From Micromonospora sp. WMMA1363 (GTDB lineage: Bacteria; Actinomycetota; Actinomycetes; Mycobacteriales; Micromonosporaceae): DNA of 64,000 bases. This document shows positions 18,928 through 28,865 of this stretch, piece by piece. The first letter of the stretch is position 1. Every line of letters starts with the position of its first letter. The position numbers and the translations under genes are program-made. Under the pieces are notes generated by a model that ran no database searches, was not told where the DNA came from, and saw only the letters and a program-made list of their open reading frames with translations. The stretch is taken from the NCBI RefSeq assembly GCF_030345795.1, contig NZ_JAUALB010000001.1:5014001-5078000 (forward strand). Direction: 5' to 3'.

Positions 18928-19761
18928 ATGGGCAGTCCTCCAATGATCGACGGTGGGTTCGCCCGCTGGCTTGCTGGCCGGGCGGGCCAGGCCCTGCTCG
19001 GCCTGCGGGACGAACTGGGCTTCGCTGACGCGGGCGCGCTGAAGTCGGCCGGGGACAAGGTCTCGCACGACCTGATCCGTACGGAGCTGGCGAAATGGCG
19101 ACCCGGTGACGCGGTCTTGTCGGAGGAGGACGAGGGGTCCCGACTGGCGTGGGCGGCGGAGCCGACCGAGGGCTCCGGGTCCCGGCTGACCGCGGACCGT
19201 GTGTGGATCATCGACCCGCTGGACGGCACCCGCGAGTTCGCCGAGGAGGGGCGCTCGGACTGGGCGGTGCACGTGGCGCTCTGGACCCGTAACTCGCCCA
19301 TTCCGCACGGGCTCGCGGCGGGAGCGGTCGGGCTGCCGGCGCAGCACCGGGTGCTGGGGACGGACTATCCGCCGGCGTACCCGCCGATGACGCTGGAGGC
19401 GGCGACCGCGGGTGGTGGGCGGACTATCCGGCTGGCGGCGAGCCGGAGCCGGCCGCCGGTGTTCCTCACCGATCTGGCCGAGGACGTCGGCGCCCACCTG
19501 GTGCCGATGGGTTCGGCGGGTGCGAAGATCGCGGCGGTGATCACCGGCGACGTCGATGCGTACATCCACGCCGGTGGCCAGTACGAGTGGGATTCGGCGG
19601 CGCCGGTGGCGGTGGCGACCGCCACCGGCCTGCACGCTTCCCGGATCGACGGCTCTGCGTTGGAATACAACGAGGCGAATCCGCGCCTACCGGACCTGTT
19701 GGTCTGTCGCAAGGATCTCGCCAGTCGGTTGCTTGCGGCGTTGCAGCGGCATTCCAGGTAG
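18928..19761 (+). CDS. cysQ: 3'(2'),5'-bisphosphate nucleotidase (inositol monophosphatase fold)
   Basis: 277 aa. CysQ hydrolyses PAP or PAPS and keeps sulfate assimilation from being inhibited by PAP. Metal-binding motifs are LSEEDEG (about 70-76) and WIIDPLDGTREFAEEG (about 92-107); the C-terminal YEWDSAAPVAVA motif carries the last Asp. GGGAGCAGGG precedes the ATG at 18928 (a GTG three bases earlier is also possible). It sits directly upstream of cysD and cysN, which supports a sulfate role over inositol phosphatase activity. Confidence 0.9.
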   Translation: MGSPPMIDGGFARWLAGRAGQALLGLRDELGFADAGALKSAGDKVSHDLIRTELAKWRPGDAVLSEEDEGSRLAWAAEPTEGSGSRLTADRVWIIDPLDGTREFAEEGRSDWAVHVALWTRNSPIPHGLAAGAVGLPAQHRVLGTDYPPAYPPMTLEAATAGGGRTIRLAASRSRPPVFLTDLAEDVGAHLVPMGSAGAKIAAVITGDVDAYIHAGGQYEWDSAAPVAVATATGLHASRIDGSALEYNEANPRLPDLLVCRKDLASRLLAALQRHSR

Positions 19762-19831
19762 CCTGAGCGCTACTTCCTGGCAAATCCGACCGGAAAGGTC
19801 TGGAAATGATCGTGCGAATCGAGTCGGCGTC

Positions 19832-20743
19832 ATGACCAGCAGGTCCGCGTACCAGGTGTCCCACCTCGATGCGTTGGAGGCCGAGAGTGTCTTCGTGATG
19901 CGCGAGGTGGTCGCCGAGATGGAGCGGCCGGTGCTGCTCTTCTCCGGTGGCAAGGACTCGATCGTGATGCTCCGGCTGGCGCAGAAGGCGTTCGCGCCGG
20001 CGAACATCCCGTTTCCGGTGATGCACGTCGACACCGGCCACAACTTCCCCGAGGTCCTGGAGTACCGGGACCGGCGGGTCGCCGAGTTGGGCCTGCACCT
20101 CGTGGTGGCGAGCGTGCCGGAGGCACTGGCCAGCGGGCTGGTGCGGGAGTCCGCTGACGGGATGCGTAACCGGATCCAGACCCCGGTGTTGCTGGACGCG
20201 GTGGAGAAGCACCGCTTCGACGCGCTCTTCGGCGGTGCCCGCCGGGACGAGGAGAAGGCCCGGGCCAAGGAGCGGGTGTTCAGCTTCCGGGACGAGTTCG
20301 GCCAGTGGGACCCGAGGAACCAGCGTCCGGAACTGTGGGCGTTGTACAACGGCCGACACCACCTGGGCGAGTCGATCCGGGTGTTCCCGCTGTCGAACTG
20401 GACCGAGCTGGACGTCTGGCACTACATCGCCCGCGAGCGGATCGAACTGCCGGCGATCTACTACGCGCACGAGCGCGAGGTGATCGAGCGCGACGGAATG
20501 CTGTACACGGTGAACGAGTTCTTCCGCCCGCGCGCGGGGGAGGAACGGTTCAAGGCGCGGGTGCGCTACCGGACGGTGGGCGACGCGTCCTGCACGGCGG
20601 CGGTCCGCTCGGCGGCCGACACGGTGGAGAAGGTCATCGAAGAGGTCGCCGCCACCCGGATCACCGAGCGGGGGGCGACCCGCGGTGACGACCGGGTCAG
20701 CGAGGCCGCGATGGAGGACCGTAAGCGGGAGGGCTACTTCTGA
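19832..20743 (+). CDS. cysD: Sulfate adenylyltransferase subunit 2
   Basis: 303 aa, PAPS-reductase/N-type ATP pyrophosphatase family. It forms APS from sulfate and ATP together with CysN. The PP-loop motif FSGGKDSIVML is near residues 34-44, and the LFGGARRDEEKARAKER segment matches the CysD family rather than CysH. The ATG at 19832 begins the conserved SHLDALEAESVFVMREV region soon after; the ribosome-binding site is weak. The stop overlaps the cysN start (TGATG), so the two are translationally coupled. Confidence 0.95.
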   Translation: MTSRSAYQVSHLDALEAESVFVMREVVAEMERPVLLFSGGKDSIVMLRLAQKAFAPANIPFPVMHVDTGHNFPEVLEYRDRRVAELGLHLVVASVPEALASGLVRESADGMRNRIQTPVLLDAVEKHRFDALFGGARRDEEKARAKERVFSFRDEFGQWDPRNQRPELWALYNGRHHLGESIRVFPLSNWTELDVWHYIARERIELPAIYYAHEREVIERDGMLYTVNEFFRPRAGEERFKARVRYRTVGDASCTAAVRSAADTVEKVIEEVAATRITERGATRGDDRVSEAAMEDRKREGYF

Positions 20744-22077
20744 TGACCACCGAGACGATCTCGTCCGGAGACGCGGCGGCGGCCCACGCCGGCGGCGCTC
20801 CGGCGGTGCCGGAGGCCCGGCCGATGGATCTGCTGCGGTTCGCGACCGCCGGCAGCGTGGACGACGGCAAGTCGACGCTGATCGGCCGACTGCTCTACGA
20901 CACGAAGTCGCTGTTCACCGACCAACTCGCGGCGGTGGAGGCGGTCAGCGCGGCACGGGGCGACGAATACACGAACCTGGCGTTGCTCACCGACGGCCTG
21001 CGGGCCGAGCGGGAGCAGGGCATCACCATCGACGTGGCGTACCGCTACTTCGCCACCCCCCGGCGGAAGTTCATCATCGCCGACACCCCGGGGCACATCC
21101 AGTACACCCGGAACATGGTCACCGGGGCGTCCACCGCCGATTTGGCGCTGATCCTGGTCGATGCGCGGAAGGGGTTGGTGGAGCAGTCCCGCCGGCATGC
21201 GTTCCTCTGCTCGCTGCTGCGGGTGCCGCACCTGGTGTTGTGTGTGAACAAGATGGACCTGGTCGACTGGTCGCAGGAGGTGTTCGAGCGGATCGCCGAC
21301 GAGTTCTCGGCGTTCGCGGCGAAGCTCGAGGTGCCCGACCTGGCCGTGGTGCCGATCTCCGCGCTCAGGGGCGACAACATCGTGTCCCGGTCGGGCAACA
21401 TGCCCTGGTACGAGGGGCCGTCGCTGCTGCACCACCTGGAGCGGGTGCACATCGCCAGTGACCGCAACCTGGTCGACGTGCGTTTCCCGGTGCAGTATGT
21501 GATTCGTCCGCAGTCGACCACCGTCACCGACTATCGGGGATACGCCGGTCAGATCGCCTCCGGAGTGCTGAAACCGGGCGACGAGGTGATGGTGCTGCCG
21601 TCGGGATTCACCAGCCGGATCGCCGCGGTGGAGACCGCCGACGGGGCGGTCGCCGAGGCGTTCCCGCCGATGTCGGTGACCGTCCGCCTGGCCGACGAGA
21701 TCGACATTTCCCGGGGCGACATGATCTGCCGGCCGAACAACTTCCCGGCCGTCGCCCAGGACATCGAGGCGATGGTCTGCTGGATGGACGAGACACGCCC
21801 GCTGCAGGTCGGCGGCCGGTACGCCATCAAGCACACCACCCGCTCGGCGCGGGCGATCGTGCGTGGCCTGCACTACCGGCTGGACGTCAACTCGCTGCAC
21901 CGGGACGAGGCAGCCGGGGAGCTGAACCTCAACGAGATCGGCCGGGTCCGCCTGCGCACCACGATTCCGCTGTTGGCGGACGAGTACCGCCGCAACCGCA
22001 CCACCGGCGGCTTCGTCATCATCGACGAGGCGACGAACCGTACCGTCGGCGCCGGCATGATCGTCGAAGCGAGCTGA
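20743..22077 (+). CDS. cysN: Sulfate adenylyltransferase subunit 1 (GTPase)
   Basis: 444 aa, EF-Tu-like GTPase that drives APS formation by CysD. G motifs: AGSVDDGKSTL (about 37-47), ITIDVAYRYF switch, DTPGH, and NKMD. There is no C-terminal APS kinase (CysC) domain; the protein ends after the second beta barrel. No cysC is in the window, so PAPS formation would need a gene elsewhere, or the pathway runs via APS reductase. Overlaps cysD by one base. Confidence 0.95.
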   Translation: MTTETISSGDAAAAHAGGAPAVPEARPMDLLRFATAGSVDDGKSTLIGRLLYDTKSLFTDQLAAVEAVSAARGDEYTNLALLTDGLRAEREQGITIDVAYRYFATPRRKFIIADTPGHIQYTRNMVTGASTADLALILVDARKGLVEQSRRHAFLCSLLRVPHLVLCVNKMDLVDWSQEVFERIADEFSAFAAKLEVPDLAVVPISALRGDNIVSRSGNMPWYEGPSLLHHLERVHIASDRNLVDVRFPVQYVIRPQSTTVTDYRGYAGQIASGVLKPGDEVMVLPSGFTSRIAAVETADGAVAEAFPPMSVTVRLADEIDISRGDMICRPNNFPAVAQDIEAMVCWMDETRPLQVGGRYAIKHTTRSARAIVRGLHYRLDVNSLHRDEAAGELNLNEIGRVRLRTTIPLLADEYRRNRTTGGFVIIDEATNRTVGAGMIVEAS

Positions 22078-22107
22078 CCGGGTCCGCCAAGAGTTGCCCG
22101 CGGCCTT

Positions 22108-23346
22108 TCAGCGGAGGCGGGTGGTGCCGGCGGTGGGGATGGCGGTGACCGTGCCGGGGGCGGTGAAGCCGCGCTCGGCGTACGCGGCCCGCACCGCAGC
22201 GGCCACCGTCTCGGCGCGGTCGGCGTCGACCAGGGCGAGGACGCAGCCGCCGAAGCCGCCGCCGGTCATCCGGGCACCCACCGCCCCGGCGGCGAGCGCG
22301 GCCTCCACCGCGGTGTCGATCTCCGGGACGGTGATCTCGAAGTCGTCCCGCATGGACGCGTGCGAGTCGGTGAGCAGCGACCCGATCTCGCGGACCCGGC
22401 GGGCGCGCAACAGCACGACAGTGTCGAGCACGCGCTGGTTCTCGGTGACGACGTGGCGCATCCGGCGGCGGGTCTCGTCGTCGGGCAGGCGGCGCAGCGC
22501 GTCGTCGAGGTCCGCGACGGCCACGTCGCGCAGGGCGGGCACCCCGAGGGTCGAGGCGGCCCGTTCGCACGAGCGCCGGCGCGCGGCGTACTCGCCGTCG
22601 GCGTGCCGGTGCGGTGCCCGGCTGTCGATGACCAGCATGGTCAGCCGGGCCTCGTCGAGGTTGAACGGGATGTGCTCGACCGAGTCGTCGCGGCAGTCCA
22701 GGAAGAGCGCGTGCCCCGCGCGGCAGCGGATCACCGCTGACTGGTCCATGATTCCGGTCGGTGCGCCGACGTAGCCGTTCTCGGCCCGCCGCGCGAGCCG
22801 GGGCTGCTCTCCGCTGGGTAGGTCGAGACCGCCCAGGTCGACCAGGGCCGCCAGCACGGCGGCCTCCAACGCCGCCGAGGAGGAGAGCCCGGAGCCGAGC
22901 GGCACGTCGGAGGCGATCGCCAGCCGGGCGCCGGGCACGGCGTACCCGGCGTCGCGCAATGCCCACACCACCCCCGCCACGTACGCGGCCCAGCCGGTGA
23001 CCAGCCCCGGTTCGTCGGCTGCCGCGGGGCCGAACTCCACCGGATCCCCGGTGAGCTCCGACCACACGGTCCAGCCCGTGTCGTCGCGTGGCGCGGCGGC
23101 GACCACGGTATGCAGCGGCAGCGCGAAGGGGAGCACGTAGCCGTCGTTGTAGTCGGTGTGCTCGCCGATCAGGTTGACGCGGCCGGGGGCTGCCCAGCAG
23201 CCCGCCGGCTCGGCACCGTATCGCGATCGGAAGCCGGCGGTGGCCCGCGCCGCGGTGCCGGCGGTGGCCCGCGCCGCGGTGCCGGCGGTGGTGGTGTGTT
23301 CGACGTCGGCGGTGGCGCCTGGCGCGCCGCCGGCCGGATCGGTCAT
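22108..23346 (-). CDS. galK: Galactokinase
   Basis: 412 aa, GHMP kinase that makes galactose 1-phosphate. The galactokinase signature GRVNLIGEHTDYNDGY (about 54-69), the ATP loop PLGSGLSSSAALE and the C-terminal MTGGGFGG motif are intact. The first 38 residues are an extension rich in Ala and Thr that contains an in-frame 24-bp tandem repeat. Its ATG overlaps the galE stop (ATGA), so the genes are cotranscribed. No galT is in the window, leaving the Leloir pathway incomplete here. Confidence 0.94.
   Translation of the reverse strand: MTDPAGGAPGATADVEHTTTAGTAARATAGTAARATAGFRSRYGAEPAGCWAAPGRVNLIGEHTDYNDGYVLPFALPLHTVVAAAPRDDTGWTVWSELTGDPVEFGPAAADEPGLVTGWAAYVAGVVWALRDAGYAVPGARLAIASDVPLGSGLSSSAALEAAVLAALVDLGGLDLPSGEQPRLARRAENGYVGAPTGIMDQSAVIRCRAGHALFLDCRDDSVEHIPFNLDEARLTMLVIDSRAPHRHADGEYAARRRSCERAASTLGVPALRDVAVADLDDALRRLPDDETRRRMRHVVTENQRVLDTVVLLRARRVREIGSLLTDSHASMRDDFEITVPEIDTAVEAALAAGAVGARMTGGGFGGCVLALVDADRAETVAAAVRAAYAERGFTAPGTVTAIPTAGTTRLR
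23233..23291 (-). repeat. 24-bp tandem repeat within the galK N-terminus
   Basis: Two identical 24-nt units (23233-23256 and 23257-23280) and 11 bases of a third encode TAARATAG repeated. They lie before the first conserved galactokinase motif. Confidence 0.8.
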
Positions 23347-24326
23347 GCCTCCCCCGGTGCATGGTCGCGGTAGAACGTCCAGGCGTCGCGGACCATGTCG
23401 TGCAGCGTCGGTTTGCCGGGCACCCAGCCCAGCTCGGCACGGGCCAGGTCGGAAGAGGCGACCAGCTCGGCGGGATCGCCCTCGCGACGCGGTGCGACCT
23501 CGACCGGCAGCGGGTGACTGGTCACCTCGCGGACCACGTCGACCACCTGACGGTTGGTGAAGCCGTTGCCGTTGCCCAGGTTGTAGATCCGATGCCGCCC
23601 GGCGACTGCGGCGTCGAGCGCGAGCAGGTGGGCGTGGGCCAGGTCGGCGACGTGGATGTAGTCGCGGACGCAGGTGCCGTCGACGGTCGGATAGTCGTCG
23701 CCGAAGAGCTGGAGCTTCTCCCGCCGGCCGGCGGCCACCTCAAGCGCGATCGGGATGAGGTGCGTCTCCGGGGCGTGCCGTTCGCCGAGGGCGACGTCGC
23801 CGTCGAGGTGGGCGCCGGCGACGTTGAAATAGCGCAACGAGACGGCGGCCAGGCCGTGCCCGAGCGCCTCGGAGGTGAGCGCCATGTCGACGGTGAGCTT
23901 GGTGGCGCCGTACGTGTTGGTGGGAGCGGTGACCGCGGTCTCCGGGATCGGCAGCTCGGTCGGGTTGCCGTAGACGGCGGCGGTGGACGAGAAGACCAGC
24001 CGCGGCACCCCGGCGGCCCGCACCGCGTCGATCAGCGCGAGGGAGCCGACGACGTTGTTGCGCCAGTACAGCTCGGGCTTGACCATCGACTCACCGGCTG
24101 CGATTAGGGCGGCGAAGTGCAGCACGCCGTCGAAGCCCGCGTCGGGGGTGAGTACCTGCGCCACATCGCGCAGGGGGGCCTCGACGTGCGTGGCCTCGGG
24201 GGCGAGTGCCGGTCGGTGGCCCGTCCGTAGGTCGTCCAGAACGACGACCCGGTGGCCGGCGTCGATCAGCATCCGGGTCACCACGCTGCCGACGAAGCCG
24301 GCGCCACCGGTGACGAGCAGTTTCAC
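23343..24326 (-). CDS. galE: UDP-glucose 4-epimerase
   Basis: 327 aa, extended short-chain dehydrogenase. The NAD loop TGGAGFVGS is at residues 6-14, the catalytic SST and YGATK (Tyr/Lys) motifs at about 120-142, and RYFNVAGA follows. It interconverts UDP-glucose and UDP-galactose. The GTG at 24326 is preceded by GGAGGAGG. It is the first gene of a galE-galK unit. A nucleotide sugar role in cell-wall glycans is as likely as galactose catabolism, since galT is absent nearby. Confidence 0.94.
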   Translation of the reverse strand: MKLLVTGGAGFVGSVVTRMLIDAGHRVVVLDDLRTGHRPALAPEATHVEAPLRDVAQVLTPDAGFDGVLHFAALIAAGESMVKPELYWRNNVVGSLALIDAVRAAGVPRLVFSSTAAVYGNPTELPIPETAVTAPTNTYGATKLTVDMALTSEALGHGLAAVSLRYFNVAGAHLDGDVALGERHAPETHLIPIALEVAAGRREKLQLFGDDYPTVDGTCVRDYIHVADLAHAHLLALDAAVAGRHRIYNLGNGNGFTNRQVVDVVREVTSHPLPVEVAPRREGDPAELVASSDLARAELGWVPGKPTLHDMVRDAWTFYRDHAPGEA

Positions 24327-24481
24327 GTCGGTCCTCCTCCTGCCTGACCATCGTGCCTCGGCCTTTCGATGATCACCCTACGGCTGCCGGCAACCCAACC
24401 GGATGCTGCGGCATCATCTCACCACAAACCATCATGTTTAAACAGACCTGAACATCGCCACCTCGTGAGGGCAGCGATGTC

Positions 24482-24487
24482 TACGAT
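24482..24487 (+). promoter_or_regulatory. -10 hexamer of a leaderless promoter for the CBS/CorC gene
   Basis: TACGAT ends 7 nt before the ATG at 24495. Confidence 0.45.
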
Positions 24488-24494
24488 CCTTCTC

Positions 24495-25520
24495 ATGCGG
24501 GAAGCGGGTGGTCCCGGCCCCCGACGTCGGGCGCGGGGGAGGCCCCGTCGCGAACCGGGGCCGGTCGCCCGGGCGGTCGCCCGGGTCGTGGTCCGGGTCG
24601 CCACCGGAGCGACCCGGCTGGTCACCGACCTGCTCGGGGCCAGCCCGGCGGCCGGTCGGGAACGGATCAGCGAGGACGAGCTGCGTGACCTGGTCGCCGC
24701 GGCCGCCGTGCTGGACCCGGTCGAGCGGCGGATCATCGACGAGGTGCTGGCGGCTGGCGCGAGCCTGGTCCGCGAGGTGATGATGCCCCGCACCGAGGTG
24801 GTCTTCCTCTCCGCCGCGCTGACCATCGCCGAGGCGGAGCGGCTGGTGCGGTCCGAGACCCACACCCGCTACCCGGTGGTCGACGGCACCCACGACGACG
24901 TGGTCGGCTTCGTGCACCTGCGGGACGTGCTGCTCCGGCCGGACCAGGATCCGTGCACCACGGTCGGCCAGCTGGCCCGTGAGGTCAAACGGCTGCCCGG
25001 CAGCAAGCGGGTGCTGGCGGCGCTGAACGAGATGCGCCGGGAGGGACATCACCTCGCGGTGGTCATCGACGAGTACGGCGGCACCGCCGGCATCGTCACC
25101 TGCGAGGATCTGATCGAGGAACTGGTCGGTGAGCTGCACGACGAGTACGACACCCCGCCTGAACCAGTCGCTCCGGGGCTGCCCACTGTGGTGGACGGCC
25201 GGCTCAACCTCGCCGACTTCGGCGAACGCACCGGGGTGACCCTGCCGATCGGGCCGTACGAGACGGTCGGCGGGTACGTGATGGCGGCGCTGGGTCGGTT
25301 GCCGGTCGTCGGTGACGAGGTTCCGGTGGCAGCCGAGGAGCCGGCCGGCGGTGGGCCACAGCAGGAAGGCACGCCGGGCGGCTGGTCGTTGCGGGTGCTC
25401 GCACTGGAGGGGCGGCGGGTGGCCCGGGTAACCGTCTCCGCCGCGCGGCCGCCCGCGCCGCGACGCACGGTCACCGCCCCCGGGCTGGCGGGCCGTGGCC
25501 GACCCGCCGGCCCGTCATGA
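24495..25520 (+). CDS. CBS-pair/CorC_HlyC domain protein without a membrane domain
   Basis: 341 aa. After a basic, Arg-rich N-terminus (about 1-45) come EDELRDLVAAA and REVMMPRTEV, two CBS motifs (about 90-215, ending DEYGGTAGIVTCEDLIEELV) and a CorC_HlyC domain (about 230-310). Proteins of this type normally carry an N-terminal DUF21 (CNNM) membrane domain and act in ion transport or efflux; here it is absent and no membrane helix is obvious. The ATG at 24495 fits the leaderless -10; ATGs at 24477 and 24369 are in frame alternatives. The C-terminal 30 residues are Pro/Arg-rich. Confidence 0.85.
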   Translation: MREAGGPGPRRRARGRPRREPGPVARAVARVVVRVATGATRLVTDLLGASPAAGRERISEDELRDLVAAAAVLDPVERRIIDEVLAAGASLVREVMMPRTEVVFLSAALTIAEAERLVRSETHTRYPVVDGTHDDVVGFVHLRDVLLRPDQDPCTTVGQLAREVKRLPGSKRVLAALNEMRREGHHLAVVIDEYGGTAGIVTCEDLIEELVGELHDEYDTPPEPVAPGLPTVVDGRLNLADFGERTGVTLPIGPYETVGGYVMAALGRLPVVGDEVPVAAEEPAGGGPQQEGTPGGWSLRVLALEGRRVARVTVSAARPPAPRRTVTAPGLAGRGRPAGPS

Positions 25521-26579
<1,059 letters not shown>

Positions 26580-26598
26580 CCTCGCGCCGCGTACGGGT

Positions 26599-27183
26599 GT
26601 GGTCGTGAAGTCGGTGGCCGGAGGGGTGGCGCGAGGCGTGGATCTCAGGGACGGGGCGCCGACGGTCGGTGACACCATCCAGATCGGCATCGCCGTGGAC
26701 ATTCCCGAACCGTGGGGCGAACTGCTCACCCGCCGCCGGGTGGCGGCGGGTGACCAGCAGGCCGTCCCCGCGCACGTGACGCTGCTCGGGCCGACCGAGA
26801 TCCCGGTCGCCACGCTCCCGGCCGTCGAGCGGCACCTTGACACGGTCGCCGCCGCTCACCTGCCGTTCACCCTGCACCTGCGCGGCACCGGCACGTTCCG
26901 GCCGGTCACTCAGGTGGTGTTCGTCGCGGTCGCCGCCGGTATCGGCGAGTGCGAGCTGCTCGCCGCGGCGATCCGCGCCGCGCCCGAGCTGTACCGGGAG
27001 GCCCGTTTCCCGTACCACCCGCACGTCACGGTCGCGCAGGACGTCGCGCCGGAGGCACTGGACCAGGTGTACGAGGATCTGGCCGACTTCTCGGCGATGT
27101 TCGAGGTGGAGGCGTTCACCCTGTTCTCGCACAGCGGGCAGGCGCGCTGGCAGCCCCGCCGGGACTTCCGGCTCGGCGGCTGA
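26599..27183 (+). CDS. 2'-5' RNA ligase family protein (2H phosphoesterase)
   Basis: 194 aa. Two H-x-T/S motifs, PAHVTLLG (about 55-62) and YHPHVTVAQ (about 136-144), are the paired catalytic motifs of the LigT/CthA fold. Such proteins hydrolyse 2',3'-cyclic phosphates or ligate tRNA halves; the actual substrate is unknown. The start is uncertain: the GTG at 26599 is the longest, and a GTG at 26638 would remove 13 residues before the first strand. Close spacing suggests cotranscription with trpS. Confidence 0.85.
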   Translation: MVVKSVAGGVARGVDLRDGAPTVGDTIQIGIAVDIPEPWGELLTRRRVAAGDQQAVPAHVTLLGPTEIPVATLPAVERHLDTVAAAHLPFTLHLRGTGTFRPVTQVVFVAVAAGIGECELLAAAIRAAPELYREARFPYHPHVTVAQDVAPEALDQVYEDLADFSAMFEVEAFTLFSHSGQARWQPRRDFRLGG

Positions 27184-27326
27184 GACGACCGGCCGCGGTC
27201 GGTGCGTCGGTGCGGCCGGGACGTAGGCGCGGCGGCCCGGGTGCCAGCAGGTCGCGCCCCGCGCCCGCGACGCGCCGCCTGACGAGGGCGGGTGGGTGGT
27301 TGCCCCCGCGCGGGCGGAAGATCGGC

Positions 27327-27332
27327 GAGGAT
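27327..27332 (+). promoter_or_regulatory. -10 hexamer of a leaderless promoter for the YihY-family gene
   Basis: GAGGAT ends 6 nt before the GTG at 27339. The same arrangement (GAGGAT, 6 nt, GTG) recurs at 29684-29696. Confidence 0.35.
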
Positions 27333-27338
27333 GACGGC

Positions 27339-28262
27339 GTGAACGTGTTCGGTCGTATCGAGGCGGACATCGACCGGCGGATCGGCGGCGTGCGCCGCCG
27401 GTACGGCGCGATCGACCACGTGTGGCGGGCCGGTGTGCTCTACAACGACATGCTCGCCGGCCGGTTGGCCGCCGCGATCGCGTACTACGGTTTCTTCGCG
27501 GTCTTCGCGCTGGCGCTGGTGGCCTACTCCGTCTTCGGCGCGATCCTGGAGGGCAACGACGAGGTCACGGCCGCCGTCGACGGCTTCCTGCGGGAGAACC
27601 TGCCGTTCCTGGACCCGAAGCAGATCGCCGAGAGCAGCGGCACCGTCGGGGTGGTCGGCCTGATCATCCTGGTGTTCACCGGTGTCGGCTGGGTGCAGGC
27701 GATCCGCTCGTCCCAGCGGCTCATGTACGGCTTCGACCAGCAGCCGGGCAACCTGGTCGTCCGTCGGTTGGTCGACCTCGGCGTACTGCTCGTCGTGTTC
27801 GTGCTGCTCGGTGTCTCGGTGGCGGCCGTCGACGCGCTGGAGTCGCTGCTGCGGTTCCTGCTGCGCAGCACCGGCTCGGTCGGCCTGACCACGGTCAGCG
27901 CGGTGCTCAGCGTGCTGGTGAACGTCGTGCTGGCGACCCTGCTGCTGGTGGCGGTGCCGAGGTTGCGACTGAGCCGATCCCGGCTGCGCCCGGTGGTGCT
28001 GCTCGTCGCGGTCGGCATCACCCTGCTGAACACCGTGGGGCGTCACTACGTGGTGCGGACCGAGCGGAACCCGGCGTACACGGTGGTCGCCGGGGCGGTG
28101 GGCCTGCTGCTCTACCTCTACCTGCTCAACCAGCTGGTGCTCTTCGGCGCGGCGCTGGCCGCGACCAACCGGCGGGGGCGGGTGGTGGACCTGGCGAGAG
28201 GGCCGGCACGGGTGGACCCGGACACTGCCACCGACCCCGGCATCCCGGGTGGTGCCGGCTGA
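27339..28262 (+). CDS. YihY/BrkB-family inner-membrane protein
   Basis: 307 aa with six predicted membrane segments, including YYGFFAVFALALVAYSVFG (about 48-66), GVVGLIILVFTGVGWVQAI (about 105-123), LGVLLVVFVLLGVSVAAVD and VGLLLYLYLLNQLVLFGAAL near the C-terminus. The NQLVLFGAAL-A motif is characteristic of the family, sometimes annotated as ribonuclease BN by historical error. Role in the envelope is unknown. The gene begins at a GTG with a leaderless -10, and the GntR gene follows 21 nt downstream, probably in the same unit. Confidence 0.88.
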   Translation: MNVFGRIEADIDRRIGGVRRRYGAIDHVWRAGVLYNDMLAGRLAAAIAYYGFFAVFALALVAYSVFGAILEGNDEVTAAVDGFLRENLPFLDPKQIAESSGTVGVVGLIILVFTGVGWVQAIRSSQRLMYGFDQQPGNLVVRRLVDLGVLLVVFVLLGVSVAAVDALESLLRFLLRSTGSVGLTTVSAVLSVLVNVVLATLLLVAVPRLRLSRSRLRPVVLLVAVGITLLNTVGRHYVVRTERNPAYTVVAGAVGLLLYLYLLNQLVLFGAALAATNRRGRVVDLARGPARVDPDTATDPGIPGGAG

Positions 28263-28283
28263 ACCGGCGGGAGGAGAGAACAG

Positions 28284-28649
28284 GTGCGGATCGCGGTTGA
28301 CCCGGATTCGTCGGTGCCACCGTACGAACAGTTGCGCACGCAGGTCGCGGCGCAGGTGGGGGATGGTCGCCTGACGGTCGGCACCAGGCTGCCGACCGTC
28401 CGGCGACTCGCGGCGGACCTCGGTCTGGCGGTGAACACGGTGGCTCGGGCGTACCGGGAGCTGGAGGGGGCCGGGCTGGTCGAGACGCGGGGGCGGCACG
28501 GCACGTTCGTCGCGCCCGGCCGCGATGATGCCACCGACCGGTTGCAGCGGGCCGCCGCCGAGTACGCGGGGACGGCGGTCCGGCTGGGGGTGCCACCCGA
28601 GGCTGCGCTTGCCCTGGTCCGGGCGGCGCTGGCGGTTCGGCCGGGCTGA
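28284..28649 (+). CDS. GntR-family regulator, YtrA subfamily
   Basis: 121 aa. A winged helix-turn-helix fills residues 1-75 (PPYEQLRTQVAAQV, LPTVRRLAADLGLAVNTVAR, GLVETRGRHGTFV) and is followed by only about 45 residues, the short helical tail that defines the YtrA subgroup. These regulators usually control adjacent ABC exporters and respond to cell-wall stress, but no such exporter lies beside it, so the target is open. GGGAGGAG precedes the GTG. It follows the YihY gene closely. Confidence 0.9.
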   Translation: MRIAVDPDSSVPPYEQLRTQVAAQVGDGRLTVGTRLPTVRRLAADLGLAVNTVARAYRELEGAGLVETRGRHGTFVAPGRDDATDRLQRAAAEYAGTAVRLGVPPEAALALVRAALAVRPG

Positions 28650-28865
28650 CCCGGCGGACGACCGGAGTCGACGACCTGCGACGGGTCTGGACGGCCCGCT
28701 GGACGCCGCTCATGTCCCGTGACACGTCCGGGTGAAGGCTTCTGACCGCCGGCATCAAGGGTCCATGTCATGCCGGCGGCACGGAACGGATCTTGTCGGT
28801 ACCCGAACCAGGGATGAGGCGACGAACCGGGTATCCGTCCTGGTGCCGGCGACGATGATGGGCGG

